Assembly: GCA_028065725.1 (NCBI GenBank)
Contig: JAPTVL010000275.1
Location: 1-64,000, forward strand
DNA from: Betaproteobacteria bacterium
Lineage (GTDB): Bacteria > Pseudomonadota > Gammaproteobacteria > Burkholderiales > Rhodocyclaceae
Direction of reading: 5' to 3'
Length of the DNA: 64,000 nucleotides
In this document: positions 53,868 through 61,869 of the stretch, piece by piece
How the letters are laid out: each line of letters starts with the position of its first letter
Numbering within the stretch: position 1 is the first letter of the stretch
The notes under the pieces: generated by a model
What the model saw: only the letters and a program-made list of their open reading frames with translations
Database searches by the model: none
What the model was told of the DNA's origin: nothing
Translations under genes and position numbers: made by a program

Positions 53868-54465
53868 AAACAGCTTAGTCGGATTTTCGACCAAAGCATA
53901 TTTGGAGCCATGCCTGCCTTGAAAAGCTGCGCGTTAAGCGTCCGCTTGCTCAAATATTCATTGGTCACTCAGGGGCGTTGCGTATCTGTCAGATTTTCAG
54001 CAAGCAATCGCTGAGCCGAATATCGGCTCTCGGCTGCAGAATGGCTGCTTAGGAGAAAGCTGACTGGCCGGATTGGGTCGGTTGTGTGAGTTTACCGGCA
54101 CGAGAAGCTGCCAGTTGTGGTGAATTCCATCTAAACGGCAGGTGACCGGCACATTGCTGCCCGAACCTGGCCTGAGGTCTAAGGTCGGCAATGGCCGAGG
54201 TCCAGACCGCCATTCCAGAGTCTCGAAGGGCAGGTTTCCGATCAATGAGCCGCCATTGCGCGTGCATTTGTCATGTCGCCGGGCGCGAAGCACTCGGTGA
54301 CGACGGGAAAATTTCAGTATATGGGGATATGCACTGACCGCTTTCCGGCTATGAATCTTGGAAGGCGACAGTCGCATCGGTGCCCTTTTCAGACCTTCGC
54401 AGCGGAAGCGGCTGAGCGGCAGCTACGCAAGCAAAACAGCCATTCACGGCAATGCGGCCATTAGG
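53868..54465. other. Gene-free region with repeated words
   Basis: 598 bases. As on the other side of the iron operon, GAATGGC/GCCATTC-type words recur (near 54037, 54103, 54209, 54250, 54437 and 54454). A minus-strand open frame at 53997-54377 results from these words and is not a credible gene. No terminator with a T-run was found behind the PepSY gene. Confidence 0.5.
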
Positions 54466-57051
54466 TCAATAGTCCATCGCCAATCCGCTCTCAAAGAGAC
54501 TCGTTGCGTCCTTTGCGTTGGCGATTCCGTTGCGCACGTCCTCCCTTGTCAAGTCGAGAACGCGCAGTTTCCCTTTCGCTTCCGCAACCGACTCGATCCG
54601 GCGGAAGACCTTGGCATGTTTCTCGGCGTATAGGGCAAGCCCCTGAAGCTTGGGCAAGGCATCGGCCAGATAAAGCCCGTGCGGATCGACAATGTCGGCA
54701 ACCACGGTTCCATCCGGCAGCGTGGCAAAGAAAACGAAGTCGGGCCTGACGATCCCATATTGGTCCCCGACGAGGTAAGCAATACCGAGCGACGACTGCC
54801 CCGGCTGCTGCGGATTGCGATACCAAAAGCTGAACCCGTCCCGTTTCATCTCGGTCTCTACGACCTTGATTTCCCAGGAGGACTTGAGTTCCACGGGATA
54901 GTCCCCCTGCGCATCGCAAAGCAGATGGCGCTTGTAGGTCGGAAGGGGCGTCTCGCTGTCCTTGTCGCGCACCTTGGTCGGCTCGAACCGCGCCTCTGGC
55001 TTCACCAAATCCACGTCCTGCGGCTCGGTGCTCATTTCCTTTATCTGCCGATACGACTCCTGCCGGTCGTGGGAAATTCCCTTGATGGCAGGGCCGTATT
55101 TTGCCAACCACTCCTTGGCCAGTTTGTCCGCTTCGGCGTCGAAGTACGGCTGTACATCTGTCACCAGTCCGAGCGCCGCAACGCAAACGCGCCCGTCGAC
55201 CAATGCCTCCTCGAATTCGTCCGCGTCTTCCGGGTCGGCCGTCCGGTATGCGAGGGCGTCGACGTAGGTGCGGGAAATGTCGGGGCTGAAAATACGCGCC
55301 GCGCGCCGGTAGGCATCGTCGATCACGGCCATATCGGCGTCTTCCAAAAACTCATCGAAGGTCTTGGTCTTGCCCCTCATGTCGGCCACGACGGTTTTTC
55401 CATCGACCGTCATCACCGCCCTCCGCTTGGCCTCGATTTGCGCCTTGAACTTCTCCTGCGCCGCATCCAGCACCTTGTGCATCTCGGCATGGGCCAGCTT
55501 GCCCGCGCCGGACAGAATGTCGTCGAAGGCAAGCTCATGCGCCAGCGCCGTGAGGCGCTTCGCCGGCTTGGCCCCGCGCTGCGGGCGGGTCTGCGCGGGC
55601 AGGGACTCGAACTTTTCCCAAACCGCCGCCGACGCTGCCGGGTTGGGCTTCATCTCTACCGGATTGATGAGCACGCGCCCGCTCGGCGCCGGCATCGTGT
55701 CATCGCCCTTCATCAAGGCGTCGACGACCTGCCCGACGGTCTTGGCATCGAACTTCGGCAGCAGGCAATCAACCGAGTTGAGGCGGTCGTTGCCGGGAAT
55801 GCGGCGCGCCAGCGGCGAACGCACCATGCGGCCCAGCAACTGGGTGATGTGCGTGCGGTCGACCGCCTTGCGGAACGAGACCATCACCTCGGCGCGCGGG
55901 CAGTCCCAGCCGGTGCTGATGGCATCCTTGGCGATCAGCACGCGCACCCAGGTCGACTCCTGCACCCGCTCCGGCGATATGTGCGGCACGTTGCGGTTGC
56001 CAAACTGTTGCGTCGTATGCTCGCCGAGCACATGCGCCACGCTGCCGCCCGGCAAGTCCGGCCATTGCTGGTAGATGGTGTCCAGGGCGCGGCCAATGTC
56101 GTCGGGGTCGGGCGTATTCGGGACTTGCAGCACCATCAATGGAACCACGACCTGCGCTTCTTCCTGCTGTTTCGCGTACTCAGCCCAGGCTTCGGTCGAG
56201 TCCTTCAACTTGTCGGTGGCGCGGCGCACCAGCACGGTATCGAACTCGCCGACCTCATCGGGAATATCGAGAATGATGGTGTCCTTTATGAGGCCCGACT
56301 CCTGCACCTTGGCGGCATCCACCACCACGTTGGGTAAGGTGATGCGCTTCTGCGCACCTTCCATCGCCTTGTTGAATCGATCCACCGTCGCCGAAATGCC
56401 CCACACCACCGGAATTCCCGGTACGCCGCCCGCCCCGTTGATGAGCCGCTGAACGATGGTGCTCTTGGCGCTTTCCGCCGCCTTGGTGGGATTGCCCATG
56501 CCGCGATGGGCCTCATCCAGCACCAGATACAAGGTCAGGTCCGGGTCTTCGATGGTATTGCGTATCGTGTCCCAGATCGTGTACGCCCGCATGTCGGGCC
56601 GGGTTTCCGGGAACATGCCGCCGTCGCCGTCCCCCTCGAAGCCGCGCACCAGCAGGCTGTTCTTCCCAAGCTTTTGTGTGTTCAGGAAGTAGATTTTCTT
56701 GGGCTCGAACTTGTGCCGGTTGAAGGTATTTTCCACCACCACGAGGTCATTGTGGTTGATGCGGTCCGACGCCTCCATCAGCCGGAAACGGGTCTGTTCG
56801 TTCAAGGTAGGGTCGTCGCTGAACCAGATCACCACCGCGCCGGGATCGGCGTCGAATTCGTAATCGTCGTTGCCGTTAAAGAGTGCCTCGAAGGCGTCGG
56901 CGGCCATGACCGTCTTACCCGCACCCGTAACGGCGGTCAGGGAAAATGCGTGCTTGTCCGCGTCTTCATGCCAACGCTTGCGGGCCTTCTTGAGATTGCC
57001 CAGCGCATCACGTACCGCGTCTGTCTGATAGTCCTTTGGCGTGAACTTCAT
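54466..57051 (-). CDS. res: Type III restriction enzyme, Res subunit
   Basis: 861 residues. The superfamily 2 helicase core has TGAGKT (about 42-47) and LVLDEAHRGM (about 178-187), and VLIAKDAISTGWDCPRAEV and QLLGRMVRSP as later motifs. The C-terminal ~150 residues hold the nuclease: SSWEIKVVETEMKRDG, IVRPDFVFF and VVADIVDPHG. It moves along or senses DNA between two unmethylated head-to-head sites and cuts it with Mod. The gene lies 3 bases behind mod, as usual. Confidence 0.93.
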   Translation of the reverse strand: MKFTPKDYQTDAVRDALGNLKKARKRWHEDADKHAFSLTAVTGAGKTVMAADAFEALFNGNDDYEFDADPGAVVIWFSDDPTLNEQTRFRLMEASDRINHNDLVVVENTFNRHKFEPKKIYFLNTQKLGKNSLLVRGFEGDGDGGMFPETRPDMRAYTIWDTIRNTIEDPDLTLYLVLDEAHRGMGNPTKAAESAKSTIVQRLINGAGGVPGIPVVWGISATVDRFNKAMEGAQKRITLPNVVVDAAKVQESGLIKDTIILDIPDEVGEFDTVLVRRATDKLKDSTEAWAEYAKQQEEAQVVVPLMVLQVPNTPDPDDIGRALDTIYQQWPDLPGGSVAHVLGEHTTQQFGNRNVPHISPERVQESTWVRVLIAKDAISTGWDCPRAEVMVSFRKAVDRTHITQLLGRMVRSPLARRIPGNDRLNSVDCLLPKFDAKTVGQVVDALMKGDDTMPAPSGRVLINPVEMKPNPAASAAVWEKFESLPAQTRPQRGAKPAKRLTALAHELAFDDILSGAGKLAHAEMHKVLDAAQEKFKAQIEAKRRAVMTVDGKTVVADMRGKTKTFDEFLEDADMAVIDDAYRRAARIFSPDISRTYVDALAYRTADPEDADEFEEALVDGRVCVAALGLVTDVQPYFDAEADKLAKEWLAKYGPAIKGISHDRQESYRQIKEMSTEPQDVDLVKPEARFEPTKVRDKDSETPLPTYKRHLLCDAQGDYPVELKSSWEIKVVETEMKRDGFSFWYRNPQQPGQSSLGIAYLVGDQYGIVRPDFVFFATLPDGTVVADIVDPHGLYLADALPKLQGLALYAEKHAKVFRRIESVAEAKGKLRVLDLTREDVRNGIANAKDATSLFESGLAMDY

Positions 57052-57054
57052 CCG

Positions 57055-59250
57055 TCATTCCCCGCTGGCGAAACTGAAATTGGTCAAATAGGACTCGTAC
57101 AGGCGCACCGGCTCCACACCCTGCGGCAGACGGCGGGCGATGGCCTGAAAGCGGCGATCGTCGTCGGTGACGATGTAGGCCACGCGCAGGTACTTAGCCT
57201 TGCCCAGAGCCTTGATGAAGGTCGCCGCGCGATCCACTTCCGTCAACAGCCCATAGGCATCCGCTACTTCCCAACCCGCCTCCGGTAGCTTATCGATGCG
57301 CCGCCCCCGGCTGCCAGCGCGCAGCCACAGCAAGGGCGCGATGCGCGCGAAGGCGCGGTTGTGATTGACGCAAACCGGCGTTTCGTAGGTCAGCGTGAAG
57401 AACTCGGCGTTTTCCTCGAAGCCATCGGCGATCGGAAACTTGTCGGTGAACTTGTAATCGCCCTTGATGGCTTTGCCGTCCGGAGTCTTGCCCGTGATGA
57501 CTGCCTGAACACGCGGCTTGGTGATGTGATCGCAGATGCCCCATTTCTCCCAGTCCGGGTCGCCGGGGCGTAGGCCCAACTTGCGCAATTCCAGATGCTC
57601 GGCGGCGGCAACCTCGTTGTTCGTAACGGAGATGCACTGGCGACAGCCTCCGTCCTGGCGGTTAAGGCGCATCACAGCGTGGGCAGTGGTTCCTGAGCCG
57701 CTAAAGAAATCTAGGACAATGCAGTTCTTCTTGTTCCCGACAAAGAACCTTAGAGCGTCCTCCACTGCATAGACTGATTTAGGAAATGGAAATGACCTTT
57801 TCGGAATTAGTCTGCGAAGCATGGATGTTCCATGGTCCGTCGCACTATGCGATGTAGCCATCCACTGGGTCTTTGGACGGCCACTAATCGCATCAGCGTG
57901 AGCATATTCAACGATGATTCCACCGAACTCATCCTGCCCGGCTATGATGAGTTCGCCACTTTCTAGCTTCTTGCGTTGCCCTTCCATTAGGTAATAGAAG
58001 GAAATCTTCTGAGCTCCGATGGAACCGATCCTGACGTAACCCTCTTTGAGCAGAGCCCTAAAGGAATCTACCTTGAGTTGCCAACGTCCCTCACTTCCAT
58101 CTTGTCGGATCGGCCAGCATGCGCGAATGGCTGGGTCGTCCTGCCCGTCTATTGGATGCTCTCCGAGGGGCAACGGGTCACCACATCCAATAATCTTCTT
58201 TCGATTCTCATCGACGTAGATTGGATAGAACTTTAAATGCGACTCTTCGCGCTGCGCGCCTTTACCACTTCTTAGCAACGAGGCCCAACGCACATCGGGC
58301 AGGGCATCATCTTCAATGTCTTCCTCTTCTGAAGATTCCGCCTCATCATCATCGCCTTCGGATTCATTCACTGTCTCAGCCTTTGTTATGCACAAGCCAG
58401 GAACACGGAAATCCTGCACAACTGCATGACCAAAGGCTAGAAAAAATACGTATTCATCAACGCGATAGAACTCCTTGCCGCGTGCTGATCCTTTTGGATT
58501 TATCGACGAACTTATCATTTGAATTCGCGCTTCGGGAAATAGCTGCTCCAGGAGTAGGCCGAGGCGCAAATATTCCTTTTCGTCGATAGTGACAATCAGC
58601 ACCGAGTCGTTAGGGCTTAACAGCTCCTTCGCCACCAAAAGCCTTCGCTCCATCATCGCTAGCCATTTGCTGTGCCGATAGAGGTCATCTCCCTCTACGT
58701 AGTCATTGTTGTACTTCCAGTCTTTTGCGCCGCTGTTGTAGGGCGGATCGATGTAGATCGCATCAACCTTACCGCGATGCGTGTAGGTCAGCGCCTTAAG
58801 GACGTGGTAGTTCTCACCGTTGATGACCGTGTGAAAAGGCTTGTCGCCGCCGCGCTGTATCTTGCCGGTGCTGACCAAGCCCGGATAAAGCGTATCGCGG
58901 AACTCGGCTACCACCACCAGATCGTCCAGCGCCGCCGTCTGCGACTGCACTTCCTCTGCGCCCAGCAGTTCGAGGTCGGCGACCTTGCTGCCGCTCTTAT
59001 TGTGGATGGCCGTCACCTGCCACAGGCGCGGGTCGCCCTTCTTCGTCGACCCGCGTTCGGGCAGCACGCGCACCTTGTCGCCCTTGCGGATGGGCCGCTG
59101 TGGTAGTTCCACGGCCTCCGGGCGATGGCGCTCGAAGTTGAGCCCGAAAGGCAAGCGCGAGGAGAGCGCCTTGAATTCCCTGTCCAGGTCGGCTCCCATC
59201 TGCGGGTCTTTGGCCTTGGCCTGGGCAATCAGGTCAGTCAGTCGTGACAC
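57055..59250 (-). CDS. mod: Type III DNA methyltransferase, Mod subunit
   Basis: 731 residues. VDAIYIDPPYNSG (about 163-175) is the catalytic DPPY motif and VLDFFSGSGTTAHAVM (about 513-528) the SAM-binding motif; this order marks a beta-class N6-adenine methyltransferase. Target recognition lies between them, with a long acidic insert (GDDDEAESSEEEDIEDD) near residue 300. Mod sets the recognition sequence for both methylation and cleavage. There is no repeat tract that would cause phase variation. Confidence 0.93.
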   Translation of the reverse strand: MSRLTDLIAQAKAKDPQMGADLDREFKALSSRLPFGLNFERHRPEAVELPQRPIRKGDKVRVLPERGSTKKGDPRLWQVTAIHNKSGSKVADLELLGAEEVQSQTAALDDLVVVAEFRDTLYPGLVSTGKIQRGGDKPFHTVINGENYHVLKALTYTHRGKVDAIYIDPPYNSGAKDWKYNNDYVEGDDLYRHSKWLAMMERRLLVAKELLSPNDSVLIVTIDEKEYLRLGLLLEQLFPEARIQMISSSINPKGSARGKEFYRVDEYVFFLAFGHAVVQDFRVPGLCITKAETVNESEGDDDEAESSEEEDIEDDALPDVRWASLLRSGKGAQREESHLKFYPIYVDENRKKIIGCGDPLPLGEHPIDGQDDPAIRACWPIRQDGSEGRWQLKVDSFRALLKEGYVRIGSIGAQKISFYYLMEGQRKKLESGELIIAGQDEFGGIIVEYAHADAISGRPKTQWMATSHSATDHGTSMLRRLIPKRSFPFPKSVYAVEDALRFFVGNKKNCIVLDFFSGSGTTAHAVMRLNRQDGGCRQCISVTNNEVAAAEHLELRKLGLRPGDPDWEKWGICDHITKPRVQAVITGKTPDGKAIKGDYKFTDKFPIADGFEENAEFFTLTYETPVCVNHNRAFARIAPLLWLRAGSRGRRIDKLPEAGWEVADAYGLLTEVDRAATFIKALGKAKYLRVAYIVTDDDRRFQAIARRLPQGVEPVRLYESYLTNFSFASGE

Positions 59251-59393
59251 AGCGGCTCCCTTTTCTTCCTTTTGTGCGGCTTTGCACCGCCTCTATTCGG
59301 CTTACGCATTCACTCTTGCCATATGCATATAGTGCTTCCATTTACGGCATACAAAATCCACACGTCGGGGCCGCTCATTGTAGATGACTGTTA

Positions 59394-60452
59394 GGGAAAC
59401 ACTGAATAAGTATCAAACGCTGTGAACGATTTCTTTGTCATGGAGTCAGACAAAGAGTTGTGATCACAAGGGACAAGACGATGAAGCAAATGACGCTGGC
59501 AGCAGTGAAGGGATTCGAGAAGCACGGCCGGACGACGCGCAAGGCGGAGTTTCTGGCACGGATGGAGGGCTTGATGCCGTGGGCGGAGTTCTGCGCCTTG
59601 ATCGAACCGCATTACCCGAAAGCCGGGAATGGGCGACCGCCGGTGGGCGTGGAGCGGATGCTGCGGATGTACTGCGTGGCCAACTGGTTCAATTTGAGCG
59701 ACGAAGCCTGCGAAGACGCCCTCTACGACGTCGCCGTGTTCCGGGAGTTCTGCCGATTCGATTTTGGACGGGAGCGGGCGCCCGATTCGACGACGCTGCT
59801 CAACTTTCGTCACCTGCTGGAAGAACACGATCTGGGCGCGGCGCTGTTCGCCAAGGTCGGCGAGTTGCTGCTGGCCAACGGCATGAAGCTGTCGGGCGGC
59901 ACGATTGTGGATGCCACGCTGATCGCCGCACCGCCGTCCGTCAAGAATCAGGACAAGAGCCGCGACCCGGAGATGCATCAAACCAAGAAGGGCAACCAGT
60001 GGTATTTCGGCATGAAACTTCACATTGGGACGGACAGCCAGACCGGTCTGGTCCATAGCGCCAGCGTCACTGCGGCGAACGTGCATGACAGCCATGAAGT
60101 CCCGAACCTGCTGCATGGCGAGGAAACCCGTTTCTACGGTGACAGCGCCTACCGGGGCAAGCAGCAGCGGGAGCGGCTCAAGGACATTGCGCCGAAGGCG
60201 AAGGACTTCACCAACAAACGCGCCTACAGGAACTGCCCGCTGACGGAAGCAGACAAGGAAACCAACCGGCGCAAGTCCAGTGTGCGATCCAAGGTCGAGC
60301 ACCCGTTCCTGACTTTGAAGCGCCTGTGGGGCTTCGCCAAGGTTCGTTATCGCGGTCTGGCGAAGAATGCGAACCGGGCCTTCGTCATGCTGGCGATGCT
60401 GAACGTCAGCAAATGGGGACGACCTCTGACGGGACAGGTGCGCCCGGCATGA
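59394..60452 (+). mobile_element. IS5-family insertion sequence (right end unclear)
   Basis: Left end probably at GGGAAACACTGAATAAG (59394-59410). The transposase fills the rest. I could not find a convincing inverted copy of that end between 60453 and 60560, so the right end may be degenerate or lost. It stands between mod and the DUF2934 gene. Confidence 0.6.
59481..60452 (+). CDS. IS5-family transposase
   Basis: 323 residues from ATG, with an AGGGAC site before it. GGTIVDATLIAAPPS, FYGDSAYRGKQQRE and RSKVEHPFLTLKRLWGF carry the DDE residues of the IS5 group. The RPPVGVERMLRMYCVANWFNLSDEA block is the N-terminal part of the same family. It is uninterrupted and could be active. Confidence 0.92.
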   Translation: MKQMTLAAVKGFEKHGRTTRKAEFLARMEGLMPWAEFCALIEPHYPKAGNGRPPVGVERMLRMYCVANWFNLSDEACEDALYDVAVFREFCRFDFGRERAPDSTTLLNFRHLLEEHDLGAALFAKVGELLLANGMKLSGGTIVDATLIAAPPSVKNQDKSRDPEMHQTKKGNQWYFGMKLHIGTDSQTGLVHSASVTAANVHDSHEVPNLLHGEETRFYGDSAYRGKQQRERLKDIAPKAKDFTNKRAYRNCPLTEADKETNRRKSSVRSKVEHPFLTLKRLWGFAKVRYRGLAKNANRAFVMLAMLNVSKWGRPLTGQVRPA

Positions 60453-60542
60453 CCAGGATGAGGGGGGATACCCTGCATCTGGACTCGAAACAGCCCAACT
60501 ATCCAATGAAAATGGCATTTCCGTCACGATTCCGTCTCGATT

Positions 60543-60779
60543 TCAGTTCGTCGCCGTTTTTTGCGGTGGCTTGTTCAGCGCTTCCTTAAGCCAGTCGGAC
60601 ATCTCGTTGCCGGGCGCAAAGCCGCGCTGTTCGGCGCGGAAATATGCCGCTACCGCAATCAAATGCTCGCGGGGCATCGCATCATTGGCCGGCGCCATAT
60701 CCGGTTCTCCCGATTCACGCGTCTGCCTCGCCGTTCCACCACCCTTAGGCTTGCTCACTGTCTCGCTCTTGGTTTTCAT
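60543..60779 (-). CDS. DUF2934-type small protein
   Basis: 78 residues. PREHLIAVAAYFRAEQRGFAPGNEMSDWLKEA is the short helix pattern of DUF2934; the N-terminus is lysine- and serine-rich. AGGAGAAGG lies before the ATG at 60779. Function of the family is unknown; members are frequent in betaproteobacteria that respond to stress. Confidence 0.75.
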   Translation of the reverse strand: MKTKSETVSKPKGGGTARQTRESGEPDMAPANDAMPREHLIAVAAYFRAEQRGFAPGNEMSDWLKEALNKPPQKTATN

Positions 60780-60867
60780 CGCCTTCTCCTGGTTGACACA
60801 AGCTTGGTCGGTTATGCTGTCTGGCAGCGCAAACAGCATCTGCCCTCGAAATTGAACGATGCAGAAT

Positions 60868-61236
60868 TCACTCACCAATCCCCTGCAACAGCGGGCATCG
60901 ATCCAGTGACCGTTCCGAACATTTCGCCGGCGCCGCATCGAGCCGGCGGCAATTGACACACAACAGGGCACGTGTATTCGCCATGGCATGACCTAAAAAT
61001 TCGTCACCGGATTCAAGGAGATTCTCGACGAACCTCTCCGTAATATTGAGGTTCTCACGCCGCCGATCATCCGCAGGAAGGTGTTGCAACCATTTTCGGC
61101 ATACTTGCAAGACCGCTTCCAGCAGATGTTGGCTACCGCTGGGCGTGCTATCCACCGCGAAAAGCCGGTCAGCGTCTGGGGAATTCGATGTGACGATGGG
61201 GCGTGCGACACGCATTCGAGTCTGGACTAAGGACAT
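60868..61236 (-). CDS. Hypothetical protein behind a PAS gene
   Basis: 122 residues, soluble, with a helix-rich middle (QHLLEAVLQVCRKWLQHLP) and several cysteines at the end (ALLCVNCRR, KCSERSLDRCPLLQ). It overlaps the PAS gene by 10 bases, so it is probably a partner. Family unknown. Confidence 0.55.
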   Translation of the reverse strand: MSLVQTRMRVARPIVTSNSPDADRLFAVDSTPSGSQHLLEAVLQVCRKWLQHLPADDRRRENLNITERFVENLLESGDEFLGHAMANTRALLCVNCRRLDAAPAKCSERSLDRCPLLQGIGE

Positions 61237-61643
61237 ATTTTCTTTTCCGGTCGACGCAATCCAAGGATAAACATTTCCTGGCCGCTCGCCTGCGTCCGAG
61301 TCAAGTTAAGTTCAACTGCAAACGGGCGTCCGGCCATGTCTGTCGCCTCGAATCTGTGCCACTCGCTGGTTGCGCTGAGGTAGACGAGATACCGCGCGGC
61401 ATAGCTTGGAGAGCTTCCTCCACGGCAAAGGCCCGCGATAAGATCGGAAACTCGTCTCCCCACCAAATTGTCCCGATTTGTCCCAAATATCTGCTCTGCC
61501 GCCGCAGAGCAAGTTCGGATTCGGCCGACACTATCCAGAGCCATGGTGCCGCACTCAGTCCTGCTCGCGAGCGCTACCGTGGATAAATGCATATCCCGCT
61601 CGGATTCGGTCTGACGACGCGTTATGGAGGTTCTCCCAAACAT
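61227..61643 (-). CDS. PAS-domain protein
   Basis: 138 residues, mostly one PAS domain: GTMALDSVGRIRTCSAAAEQIFG, NLVGRRVSDLIAGL, and EATDMAGRPFAVELNLTR. No output domain follows, so it must signal by binding a partner, perhaps the overlapping downstream gene. The start could be 61643 or the ATG at 61592 (MHLSTVALASR). Confidence 0.75.
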   Translation of the reverse strand: MFGRTSITRRQTESERDMHLSTVALASRTECGTMALDSVGRIRTCSAAAEQIFGTNRDNLVGRRVSDLIAGLCRGGSSPSYAARYLVYLSATSEWHRFEATDMAGRPFAVELNLTRTQASGQEMFILGLRRPEKKICP

Positions 61644-61869
61644 GCCATTCCAGTCTTGTCGGTTCAGCTCTTATGCCATCTCCAAGCGCGAATTCTGGTC
61701 CTGCGACCCTGACGGGAGCATGGCTACAGGATTACCAAAATGTCACCAAAATGTCAGGATTTCTACGCCAGTGCGTCAAGGGGCACCGCGAGTCCAGGGT
61801 ATGCAAGAATTGCGCGCTCTTGTGGCGAATTACCCACGGGTGGGCGCAATGCGGCTCAGGCCATCCCGG

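Noticed and set aside
53997..54377. A 126-codon minus-strand frame next to the iron operon.
   Set aside because: It arises from the recurring GAATGGC/GCCATTC words and lacks a start signal; better described as repeat-rich non-coding DNA.
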